The translations under genes were made by a program, and so were the position numbers. This document shows positions 16,800 to 23,941 of a stretch of DNA of 64,000 nt, piece by piece (the stretch's first letter is position 1; every line of letters starts with the position of its first letter). Below the pieces are notes generated by a model. The model was not told where the DNA came from, made no database searches, and saw only the letters and a program-made list of their open reading frames with translations. This DNA comes from Saccharopolyspora spinosa NRRL 18395 (GTDB lineage: Bacteria; Actinomycetota; Actinomycetes; Mycobacteriales; Pseudonocardiaceae). The stretch spans positions 1,931,490 through 1,995,489 of the forward strand of contig NZ_GL877878.1 in assembly GCF_000194155.1 (NCBI RefSeq), written 5' to 3'.

Positions 16800-16895
16800 A
16801 TGACTCGTTTGGCCGCCAACAAGCTCATCCTGCTCGTCGCGCTGATCATGGGGTGGATAGTCACCCTGTTCGTGCTCATCGCGAACCAGATCTGA
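16800..16895 (+). CDS. Tiny single-pass membrane peptide, 31 residues
   Basis: ATG at 16800 follows GGGAGG. The peptide is MTRLAANK followed by a hydrophobic helix (LILLVALIMGWIVTLFVLIA) and NQI: a basic N-terminus and a single predicted membrane span. Size and layout match regulatory micro-proteins that bind membrane transporters, but this is inference; its nearest transporter gene is corA about 420 bases upstream. Confidence 0.55.
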   Translation: MTRLAANKLILLVALIMGWIVTLFVLIANQI

Positions 16896-17046
16896 CTCGG
16901 AACCCCGCCGTTTCCGAACCGTCCACTTCGGCTGAATCCGGTACGCCTGGCCGGTAACCGGTTCCGGCGACGCCGCCGGGTGTCGCCGCCGCGACGCCGT
17001 TACAAACTCCCCAGCCCATCGTCGCGATGCTGGGAAGTGATCACAG

Positions 17047-17526
17047 ATGTCGCTAGTCGAACGGATGATGTTGTGCGGGATGGTCGTACCGCTCGCGCTG
17101 CTGTGCTCTGGGTCGCCGCTCCTGGCGGCCCAGAAGCCTTCGCCGGAGCAGCGGATATTCGAACTGACCAATGCTGAACGCGCCCGTGCGGGATGCCCGG
17201 CGATGCGCCTCAACGGTGACCTGAGCGAGGCGGCGGCCAAGCACAGCGCGGACATGGCGCACCAGGACTTCTTCGGGCACAGCGGAACCGACGGTCGCAC
17301 CCCCGCGGAACGCGCCCGATCTGCGGGATTCCCGAGCGACTACGTCGGCGAGAACATCGCTGCGGGCGGCGAAACCGCCGACGAAACGTTCCGCCAGTGG
17401 ATGAAAGCGGAGCCGCACCGGGAAAACATCCTCGACTGCGCCTTCACCGACCTCGGCATCGGGCACGCAGCCGCCCCGCACAGCCACTACCGCCACTACT
17501 GGACCCAGGAGCTCGGCCGCCCCTGA
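17047..17526 (+). CDS. Secreted CAP/SCP-domain protein
   Basis: A 159-residue protein with an N-terminal signal peptide (hydrophobic VVPLALLCSG..LLAAQ) and a CAP domain: LTNAERARAGCPAMRLNGDL, HSADMAHQDFFGH, VGENIAAG, and HRENILDCAFTDLGIGHA, with the two cysteines suited to a disulfide. The conserved His and Glu of the CAP cavity (HSADMA, GENIA) are present. Secreted bacterial CAP proteins are often called allergen V5/Tpx-1-like; their role is unclear. It is the last conserved gene before the accessory island. Confidence 0.88.
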   Translation: MSLVERMMLCGMVVPLALLCSGSPLLAAQKPSPEQRIFELTNAERARAGCPAMRLNGDLSEAAAKHSADMAHQDFFGHSGTDGRTPAERARSAGFPSDYVGENIAAGGETADETFRQWMKAEPHRENILDCAFTDLGIGHAAAPHSHYRHYWTQELGRP

Positions 17527-17540
17527 TCCATCCCCTTCGG

Positions 17541-17595
17541 GTGACGGGCGAACGGCACCTCCGACCGACCACTTCAGGGCGGAGGTGCCCGTCAC
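17541..17595 (+). terminator. Hairpin after the CAP gene
   Basis: Right arm CGGAGGTGCCCGTCAC (17580-17595) pairs with 17541-17563, leaving a 7-base bulge in the left arm. TTCAAAAC follows. The GGGCACCT core resembles the hairpins at 6525 and 50895. Likely terminates the CAP gene. Confidence 0.55.
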
Positions 17596-17662
17596 TTCAA
17601 AACGTGCCGCCGTGCGCTGCGCAAACGCTTTTTGTGCTGGTGAGGGCTTTGCCCCTGCGTTT

Positions 17663-17683
17663 CTGCTACACGGCTGCTACACG
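17663..17683. repeat. Short direct repeat at the island edge
   Basis: The decamer CTGCTACACG occurs twice, at 17663-17672 and 17674-17683, with one base between. It lies just left of a broken recombinase-associated gene. It could be part of an old attachment or recombinase-binding site; no matching copy was found at the right edge. Confidence 0.35.
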
Positions 17684-17710
17684 CAAGATCACTGGACGCC
17701 TGATTAGCGA

Positions 17711-17744
17711 GAACCCCCGGCGCAAGCGGGCGCGCCGGGGGTTC
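17711..17744 (+). terminator. GC-rich hairpin at the island edge
   Basis: GAACCCCCGGCG (17711-17722) is perfectly complementary to CGCCGGGGGTTC (17733-17744) with a 10-base loop. No U-run follows. It sits directly before the coiled-coil pseudogene, possibly terminating a lost upstream integrase gene. Confidence 0.55.
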
Positions 17745-17767
17745 AGCTGCGGAGGGTTCCGACGCGG

Positions 17768-18206
17768 ATGCCGACACTGGTCGATCAGGCGCGGAAGATC
17801 ACGATGGCGGCCAGACTCGACATGAACGCTTGTGCCGAACCCACCACAGAAAGTGGCGGCAGTCGGCCCGGCAGGCGGATGTCAGCGAGAGCGACGAGGC
17901 TGCCCTGCAAGCCTCGCAGTCGATCTGGAGTTGACGCGCGCAGAGCTGAGGCGGACTCGGGAAGAACGAGACCGGCTACGAGCGAAGGTTCAGCGCGGGC
18001 TGGGGCAGCAAGCTGCCCAGGCCGGCAACGTCGAGTTGGAGAAGCGCATCCGAGAGCTTGGTGACGAACTGCAACAGTGCAACGCCGCGCTCGCCAAGGC
18101 GTAGTCAGAGCGGGGCGAACTCCAGGGGAAATTGAGCGAGGCGGAGGGTACCGTAGCCGCGCTCAGGAGGTCGTTGAAGCAGATGGTGCCGGACCAGCGC
18201 ATCTGA
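17768..18206 (+). pseudogene. Remnant of a coiled-coil protein of the type found next to recombinases
   Basis: Three reading-frame pieces make one protein-like sequence: an N-terminal helix (MPTLVDQARKITMAARLDM, frame 1), a middle SESDEAALQASQSIWS (another frame), and a C-terminal coiled coil (LTRAELRRTREERDRLRAKV..., third frame). The last piece is broken by TAG at 18102-18104 and then continues in frame (SERGELQGKLSEAEG) to a stop at 18204. The helical, Arg/Glu-rich pattern recalls small accessory proteins encoded beside site-specific recombinases in actinobacterial elements (DUF6262-like); that assignment is tentative. At least two frameshifts and one nonsense codon make it nonfunctional. 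Confidence 0.5.
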
Positions 18207-18241
18207 ACCGCCGCTGGCTGCGGCGGGGAGGACCGCGGCGG

Positions 18242-18592
18242 TCAGACTCGGAACGCGCTGCGGGGGCCGGTGCGGTGGATCCGCTGGCCGTGTATGGCTC
18301 GCCCGCCCAGTACGTCGAGGATGGGGGTGATGGCGTGTTCGGGGTCGATGTCAGCCCGGCAGGTGAACACGTCGAGGTGGGCGAGTTGGTGTTCGGGCCA
18401 GGTGGACACGGTCAGGTGGGACTCAGCGAGGACGAGCACGCAGGTAGTGCCGTGGGGTTGGAAGAGGACCGGGAGTTCACCGAGGACGGTGCAGCCGAGC
18501 TGGCTGGCAGTAGCGCGCATAGCGTCCAGCAGCGGGCCGGTATCGGGAGCGGGCATGTTGCAACCGGTGATGTCGTAAACGGCGTGGATCAC
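18242..18592 (-). CDS. SpeD-like (S-adenosylmethionine decarboxylase family) pyruvoyl enzyme
   Basis: A 116-residue protein with the prokaryotic SpeD layout: HAVYDITGC near the N-terminus, and ESHLTVSTWPE followed by HLDVFTC. The E-S pair is where SpeD cleaves itself and turns the Ser into a pyruvoyl group; the Cys of FTC is the catalytic proton donor. The His that normally follows five residues after the pyruvoyl Ser (ESHLTIHT in well-studied enzymes) is Ser here, and the usual HGVSG-like segment reads HGTTC. SpeD relatives with other substrates (ornithine or arginine) are known, so the substrate is open. The GTG at 18592 follows TGGAGG. It is last in the island operon, 16 bases after the synthetase-like gene. 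Confidence 0.8.
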   Translation of the reverse strand: MIHAVYDITGCNMPAPDTGPLLDAMRATASQLGCTVLGELPVLFQPHGTTCVLVLAESHLTVSTWPEHQLAHLDVFTCRADIDPEHAITPILDVLGGRAIHGQRIHRTGPRSAFRV

Positions 18593-18608
18593 GTCAACCT
18601 CCAGCCAG

Positions 18609-19763
18609 TCAGGCAATGCTTGCGTTCGGGGTCCGATTTCGCAGGTGGGAGCGGATGAGGTCGGCGAGGTAGTCAACGGTGTAGGTGCGGTGCAGTCGGC
18701 GTGGCTCGGCTGCCCAGCGTGTGACTTCTAACCAGAGGGCGTCCAGAACGTCGTCGCCGTGATCGTCGAGCAGCAGGTCGAGGTTGACAAACCCTTCGGG
18801 CAGGTCGGCGTACGCGGCGCCGTAGCGCACGTACAGGGTTTTGCTCAGCTTGCCCCCGGTGCGGTCGAGCACGAGCGGGGTGAAGATGCTGACCGGCCAT
18901 TGACGCACCGGGACTTTGAGGTTTGCCAGTGCTGGGGCGAGAACGTGGGCGTACCAGCCTCCGCCCCAGTCGGCGCCGTCGATGGAGACCGAGCAGGCGT
19001 CGTAGAGGTGGCGTTCGGCGGCGAGCAGGTATGTCTTCTGGATGGAGCGGACGGGTGTGTTGGCGTCGTACCAGCCTCCGGTGCCGGTGACATCGATCGT
19101 TTCGCGATATCCGCCGTGTAGCGGGCAGACGGAGTCCAGGTGGACTTGGCCTTCACCTGGGGTGATGGTCAGGTGGCGGGCGGATTTCTCCATCAGCCGG
19201 CATTCGGGGCAGCGGGACCGGATGCGGACGATGCCATCGGTGGGGGAAACGATCGGCCGGAAGTCGTCGAGCCGGGAGGCGATGGCGTGCAGGCATTCCC
19301 GGACGGGCCTCAGTCCTTGGTAGACCGAGTACGGCCGGAACTCATACCGGATGTGGGAGCGTGCCGCGGCCCAGTCCAGCAGCCGTTGGAAGCCGGAGAC
19401 ACGCTCGACTCGGTCGAGGTGGCCAGAGTCGATGAGATCGCCGACGGTACGGGTGTAAGTCTCGCCGTCGATGTCCACCGTTTCGCCGGGGGCGTTTTCC
19501 AAGGCGTCGAAGATGACGGTGGCCGGAAGGTTCAGTTGCTCGGCGGCGTGGGCGGTGATGGCGAAGACGGTGAGCACTGTGACGACGGTGCCCAGGTGAG
19601 GTGTGCCGTTGAGCTGGGCCGCGGTGGTGACCCGTAGCCGCTGCCGCCCGCGGGCGGCAGAACGCAGCAGGTCGGTGTTGTCACGGGTGAGGTGCGCGAT
19701 CCCCACCGGAGCAAAAATCAGTTCGTTGGGTGTCGGCTGGTTAGTGGTGCTGATCGCGGGCAT
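18609..19763 (-). CDS. Short class I aminoacyl-tRNA-synthetase-like protein
   Basis: A 384-residue protein with class I synthetase hallmarks: HLGT at 56-59 in the position of HIGH, and GGKLSKT (303-309) in the position of KMSKS. CPEC (185-188) with C213 and H216 suggests a zinc knuckle inserted in the catalytic domain, as in some class I LysRS/CysRS-like enzymes. Only ~75 residues follow the KMSKS-like loop, so there is no room for a usual anticodon-binding domain. Relatives of this shape can use aminoacyl-adenylate to make amides or esters rather than charge tRNA (MshC is the known example). It overlaps the 3' end of the upstream methyltransferase gene by 46 bases, and its ATG follows GGAAGGAAG. 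Confidence 0.78.
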   Translation of the reverse strand: MPAISTTNQPTPNELIFAPVGIAHLTRDNTDLLRSAARGRQRLRVTTAAQLNGTPHLGTVVTVLTVFAITAHAAEQLNLPATVIFDALENAPGETVDIDGETYTRTVGDLIDSGHLDRVERVSGFQRLLDWAAARSHIRYEFRPYSVYQGLRPVRECLHAIASRLDDFRPIVSPTDGIVRIRSRCPECRLMEKSARHLTITPGEGQVHLDSVCPLHGGYRETIDVTGTGGWYDANTPVRSIQKTYLLAAERHLYDACSVSIDGADWGGGWYAHVLAPALANLKVPVRQWPVSIFTPLVLDRTGGKLSKTLYVRYGAAYADLPEGFVNLDLLLDDHGDDVLDALWLEVTRWAAEPRRLHRTYTVDYLADLIRSHLRNRTPNASIA

Positions 19764-20449
19764 GGTGTCTTCCTTCCGATGTAGATCCACACGGCGGTGA
19801 AGTCGGGATCGGGGCTCGGGATCCGTTTGAGCAGCAGCAGGTGCACTCCAGCGCGGGTAGCGGCGGTGGTGTAGAGCTGCCTGGTCAGCTCGACTCGGCT
19901 CGGAGCGTGGCGGGCGACCCAGTTCGCTCCACCTACCCACCCGCCGGGTGCCTGCAGGCGGTGAATGTGGGCGAAGCTGGTTGTGAAGTGGTTGGCGTCG
20001 CGGCACAAACCCAGCAAGCCGAACTGGGTGACCAGGTTGAATGACTGTTCGATGAGCCTCGGGTCCGTCGGTGGCTGGCTCGAGAGACAGTCGGCCTGGA
20101 TGAGCGCGGTCAGGGATCGGCAGCGTGCTTCGAAGGCATCTGGGTCGGTGCGACCGCATAATTCCAGTGCGGTGACGTGGATTCCTCGTGGCTGGGCGGT
20201 GGTCACGAACTGCCGGAGGATCTCCAGGCGCTGTGTGTCGATGTCGACCGCGACGAGGCGCTGGGCGCGCAGGGCGGTGGCCCATAGCATCGATTCGGAT
20301 CCGCACCCGAGATCGGCCCATGTCGTCACGGGCGGGATCCGCATCAATGCCGCGAGGATGTCCTCGGTGCCGAGGCCGAAGCGGAACTGCTCGGCATAGT
20401 AGCGCCGCCAGTACTCCTGTGCTCCCGCCACGGTTCCTTCGCTGTTCAC
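19718..20449 (-). CDS. Class I SAM-dependent methyltransferase
   Basis: A 243-residue methyltransferase. The SAM-binding motif I is WADLGCGSESMLW (~43-55), followed by an acidic strand end VAVDIDTQRLE (motif II). Other features (FGLLGLCRDANHF, GGWVGGANWV) fit small-molecule N- or O-methyltransferases. The start is a GTG at 20449 that overlaps the TGA of the preceding methyltransferase gene, a GTGA junction that implies translational coupling. The C-terminal 20 residues overlap the synthetase-like gene and look poorly conserved. The substrate is unknown; the gene order suggests the product of the same pathway. Confidence 0.78.
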   Translation of the reverse strand: MNSEGTVAGAQEYWRRYYAEQFRFGLGTEDILAALMRIPPVTTWADLGCGSESMLWATALRAQRLVAVDIDTQRLEILRQFVTTAQPRGIHVTALELCGRTDPDAFEARCRSLTALIQADCLSSQPPTDPRLIEQSFNLVTQFGLLGLCRDANHFTTSFAHIHRLQAPGGWVGGANWVARHAPSRVELTRQLYTTAATRAGVHLLLLKRIPSPDPDFTAVWIYIGRKTPCPRSAPLTSRHPTN

Positions 20450-21220
20450 GGCTTAGCCTCGGCCGCAGCCAGAACCTCGGACATCCCATCCTGGCCGGGC
20501 AGGAATCGCACACGACCGAATCCCGCAGTGGTAAAGGCATTGCGGAGGTCGGCGGCGGTGAACAGCGCCAACTCGATGGCCGTGGCGTGCAGGCTGGACC
20601 CTGCCGGGCTGCGGTAGTCGAACTGGATCTGCAGCCGGTCGCCGTGGCGGTGCTGGCGTCGGCGCCGTAGCACTGCCCCGCCGGCCTGCTCGGGGTGAAA
20701 CCACCGGTCGGCGAACCACACGCCGTGCTGACGGGCGGGGTCGTAGAAGCCCGCCGTGTCGACTCCGCCGCCGGGGTGGACACAGGTCACCTGCGCCAGC
20801 ACCCCCGCCCCGGGCGCGACAGCGGCCCGTAACGCCGTGAGCAGCTCGACAAGAGCGGTTTGTGAGCGCGGCGTTCGGGACGACGATCAGGCCCACGCTG
20901 ACCAGATCCGGTGACTGCTGGACATAAGCCAGGTGGCGGCGTGTTTTCTCATCAGATAAGCCACTGTGCACGGCGTTTTCCGTGGCGGCGGCGAGCATCG
21001 CGGCACTGGCGTCCACGAGGGTCACCGCCAGTCCTGACCGGGCATAGTCGGCAAGGAAATGACCAGCGCCACATGGGATTTCCGCGACATGATCGACCGC
21101 TGGGAGCAAGCCGCGCAACAGCCGTGGGCGTGCGAGGTGCGCTGTCTCGGCGCGGGCGAACGCGGCTCGCCGCTGGTATGACTCGACGACGGCGTCGGTG
21201 CCGGTGCCGGTGGTGGTCAC
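20446..21220 (-). pseudogene. SAM-dependent methyltransferase with one frameshift
   Basis: The N-terminal part (GTG at 21220, overlapping the TGA of the upstream dehydrogenase gene) encodes EIPCGAGHFLADYARSG, a SAM-binding motif, and LVSVGLIVVPNAA. The C-terminal part is in another frame (SQTALVELLTALRAAVAPGAG..., ending AEAKP at 20446). Joining them needs removal of one base around 20860-20872 and gives one ordinary methyltransferase of about 255 residues. It is either a recent loss or a sequence error; the intact GTGA overlaps on both sides argue that the gene was recently functional. Confidence 0.7.
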
Positions 21221-22323
21221 GCGGCGACTCCGAAGTACGCGGCGTGTTCGCGGCAGACCGGGTGCACCAACTCCCCATCGTGGGCGATTCGCGCCGTTGC
21301 CACCGCAGGATCGGCGTCGCCGCAAAGGACGACCCGGGCCAGACGTACCAGGTAGGGCAGAGCGTTGGTCGTGTACGCCTGGGTTGCGGTCACCGGCACC
21401 AGCGCGGGCAGCGCGTCGAGTTTGATGTGCAGCACCCCGTGGACCACGCGCGGTGGTTCACCTGGCTCCTGCACCCCTCCGGCGGTCGGCAGGTAGCCGT
21501 CGCCGTAACCACAGGTGGCGTCAACGATGACCGAGCCGGGTTTCATGTCCCGCAGGTCTGCTTCGCTGATCATCGGCGGGGTGTCGAAAGTGGACACCAG
21601 GATTGCGCCGATGACTAGATCAGCCTGGGAGATCAGTTCCCGGCGAATCCGTGCGGTGTTGACCGCTACCCGTACCCCGGTGGGGGCCTGCGGCCGGTAT
21701 TCATCCGCCGATCCTTCGCACCGAGTCAGCACGGTCACCCTGACACCTAGGGCGGCGGCGGTGCGTGCGGCGGCCGAGCCGACGTTGCCGGAGCCGATCA
21801 CGACCACTCGTGGCCGGGCGGCGCCTGCGACCTCGGCGAGAAGGACACCGCGCCCGCTGAATTCCTGGAGCGCCTGCGCGCCGCGGAGAACGGCTTGGAT
21901 CCCGGCGATCTGCCCGCCCGGGGCGGCCAGCGGGAACCGACCGTGCTCGGCAAGGAACTCGTAGCTGTAAGCCGAGATCTTGCAGTCCATGAGTGCGGAG
22001 AGCATGGCAGGGTTGCCTTCGGCATGAAACAGCGCCCCGAGTGCCTGCCTCGGCCGCAGGCGTCCCAGATCGGCGGGGTTGGTGCACTTGTAGCGCAGCA
22101 CCAGCGGAGCCGCCCATACCCGCTCGGGATCTGCGAACCGCACGCCTTCGGCAGCGAGATCGGCGTCTGGACAGAACACCCCGGCCGCCACGTCGGGCTC
22201 AGCCAGCACCGTGAATCCGGCGTCCCTCAGGCAGCGCGCCACCGCAGGCGTCAACAGTGTGCGCCGGTCACCGGGAACGGACTCGCGGGGAAAGCCAACA
22301 ACAGCTGCGTCGAGGTTGGGCAT
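21217..22323 (-). CDS. Alanine-dehydrogenase/transhydrogenase-family amino acid dehydrogenase
   Basis: A 368-residue protein of the AlaDH/PNT family. The N-terminal substrate domain holds Arg20/Arg21 (PGDRRTLLTP), Lys79 and His100, the expected positions for substrate binding and catalysis, and the Rossmann domain has VVVIGSGNVGS (~173-183) for NAD(P). The family includes alanine dehydrogenase, lysine dehydrogenase and N5-(carboxyethyl)ornithine synthase, so it may make or reduce an amino-acid/oxo-acid conjugate. The ATG at 22323 follows GGAGG. It is the first gene of the island operon, and its stop overlaps the next start by one base. Confidence 0.78.
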   Translation of the reverse strand: MPNLDAAVVGFPRESVPGDRRTLLTPAVARCLRDAGFTVLAEPDVAAGVFCPDADLAAEGVRFADPERVWAAPLVLRYKCTNPADLGRLRPRQALGALFHAEGNPAMLSALMDCKISAYSYEFLAEHGRFPLAAPGGQIAGIQAVLRGAQALQEFSGRGVLLAEVAGAARPRVVVIGSGNVGSAAARTAAALGVRVTVLTRCEGSADEYRPQAPTGVRVAVNTARIRRELISQADLVIGAILVSTFDTPPMISEADLRDMKPGSVIVDATCGYGDGYLPTAGGVQEPGEPPRVVHGVLHIKLDALPALVPVTATQAYTTNALPYLVRLARVVLCGDADPAVATARIAHDGELVHPVCREHAAYFGVAA

Positions 22324-22568
22324 GTGCGCCTCCAGGAACCGGTCAAGGCAACAACAGGTACTGGAAGGGTCACCCGACGTGATCTGCTGAACCAGATCAC
22401 CGGATGTACCGGCCTTGCGCACCGCTTGTCGACGCGTTGTTCACGCTGGCATCGAAAACCCAGGTCACCACGCATAACACCGTGCCCGAACTTAGCGCGG
22501 AGCATCCGGGTGACTACACTTCGTGCTCCTGGATGACGCGTCGTGATCGCGAATGACAGGAGCTGGGT
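22324..22568. promoter_or_regulatory. Divergent promoter region of the island locus
   Basis: This 245-base gap separates the minus-strand operon (starting at 22323) from the plus-strand ASCH-like gene (22569). It should hold both promoters. No clear operator palindrome was found, although the interval is the obvious target for the XRE-type regulator encoded at 23120. Confidence 0.45.
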
Positions 22569-23081
22569 GTGCAGGACGGCCTCTTCGACACAGCAGACGT
22601 CACGCTCCCGCCTGAGCGGGTCTTGATGTCGCTGAACCCCGAGTACTACGAGCTGATCTGGCAACGATTGAAGCGGCATGAGTTCCGTCGCCGCTTTCTG
22701 CAAGGACGCCCCACAACGTGGTACGTCTACCTCACCACGCCCCTCTCCACGCTGGCCGCGGTGATCGACCTCGACGAAGCCATCGTGGACACGCCACGGT
22801 CGATCGCCGACCTCGCCGAGCAGTCCCGCGTGGGCAACGGAGCGTCGGTGTTCGAGTATCTCCAAGACCTGAAACGCGGATTCGCACTGCCCATCAAGAA
22901 CGTCCGTGAACATGCCGGATTCACCGCTGCCGAATTGGCCGACATGCTCGGTGGGTTCCACCCGCCGCAGGGCTACATACTGATCGACAAGCACCCCACG
23001 TGGGCGGGAGTGTGCGACAAGCTGATCTCAACGGATGTGGTGCGAGAGCTGGTCGTGGAGAATCCCGCGCCCATAACCTGA
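22569..23081 (+). CDS. ASCH/PUA-like domain protein
   Basis: A 170-residue protein. MSLNPEYYELIWQRLKRHEFRRRFL followed by YVYLTTPLSTLAAVIDL matches the start of ASCH domains (a lysine/arginine-rich helix then a beta-strand with a small loop), a PUA-related fold that binds RNA or modified nucleotides. The second half (RGFALPIKNVREH) fits the same fold. AGGAG precedes the GTG start by eight bases. It opens the plus-strand arm of the locus, next to the XRE gene and across from the synthetase-like operon; a link to RNA or aminoacyl metabolism is possible but not shown. Confidence 0.65.
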   Translation: MQDGLFDTADVTLPPERVLMSLNPEYYELIWQRLKRHEFRRRFLQGRPTTWYVYLTTPLSTLAAVIDLDEAIVDTPRSIADLAEQSRVGNGASVFEYLQDLKRGFALPIKNVREHAGFTAAELADMLGGFHPPQGYILIDKHPTWAGVCDKLISTDVVRELVVENPAPIT

Positions 23082-23119
23082 TCAAAGGAAAGGGGAAAGC
23101 TGAAAACTGAGGGGTGCCA

Positions 23120-23892
23120 ATGACCGGGCGCACACGTCACAGGAGTCCGACGGTCGCACATGGTGTTTCCCCGCTACGGCAGGCTCGTCGAGCGATTCCC
23201 GCCACGCTGGAGCAAGTGTGCGAAGACCTCGACAAACAGTCCCGCGACGGCTCGTCAGGGATCACTCCGAGCATGCTGTCTGGCTGGGAGCTCGGCAAAC
23301 ACATCACCAGCATCCGCTACCGACGGGTGCTCGCCGAGTACTACAGCCAGCCGCCGGAAGTGCTTTTCGCTCACCAAGACCAGCAACTCACCGCCGCCAC
23401 CGAGACACCCCGCTTGCTGGTCGGCCATCACGATCTCCGCGACGCCATGACCGAAGTCGTCCGCAACGCCCACCGCTACCTCGCCGTACTGGGATCTCGA
23501 TCCCGCGATACTGCCTATCTCGAGACCATCGAAACCGTGCTGGCGCAGCGCCCCGAACTGGTGCACTACCGCGTGCTGTTCGGCCCACCGCACCACCAAG
23601 TCCTCAAAGACCATCTGCTGCGGCTGCTGGAGATCCGTGACCCGCAGGACCGAAGCCTCGGGGTGAAAACACTGCATATCAGCATCATCGCACCACCAAG
23701 TCCTCAAAGACCATCTTCTGCGCTGTCGTCCCGGTGGCGTCGCTGACCTCCGCCGAAGCGTTCGACTCCGGTGTGCTGTTTGAGGCCGGCGTGGCCGAGA
23801 GGCTGATCGACCACGCCCGCCAGTGCTACGCCGCTGGACGCAAGGTCGAGACGAACCAAGCGCTGCGGGAGTTGCCGACAGTGCGAAGCTAA
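23120..23892 (+). pseudogene. XRE-family regulator, disrupted near its C-terminus
   Basis: The N-terminal ~75 residues are a helix-turn-helix of the XRE type (SGITPSMLSGWELGKHI), followed by a ~110-residue domain (VLGSRSRDTAYLETIETVLA) resembling PLD-like sensory domains found behind such regulators. In-frame translation ends prematurely with SPQRPSS. A 28-base segment at 23589-23616 reappears at 23689-23716 and shifts the frame; beyond it, the original C-terminus (FCAVVPVASLTSAEAFDSG...) is still readable in another frame to TAA at 23890. The regulator of the locus is therefore probably inactive. Confidence 0.7.
23589..23616. repeat. 28-base direct repeat, first copy (second at 23689-23716)
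   Basis: The two copies lie exactly 100 bases apart, are identical over 28 bases and share five more after one mismatch. The second replaces the expected coding sequence and breaks the XRE frame, as expected of a templated copy or short gene conversion. Confidence 0.75.
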
Positions 23893-23941
23893 AGACCCAA
23901 CGGATGCCCACCAGGGACCCGGTTGGAGGGAGGTGCCGGTC

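Noticed and set aside
17600..17760. A tRNA gene or attachment site at the left island edge
   Set aside because: I searched for a cloverleaf and a TTCRANY-type T-arm and found none, and no direct repeat of this edge occurs near 27.8-28.1 kb.
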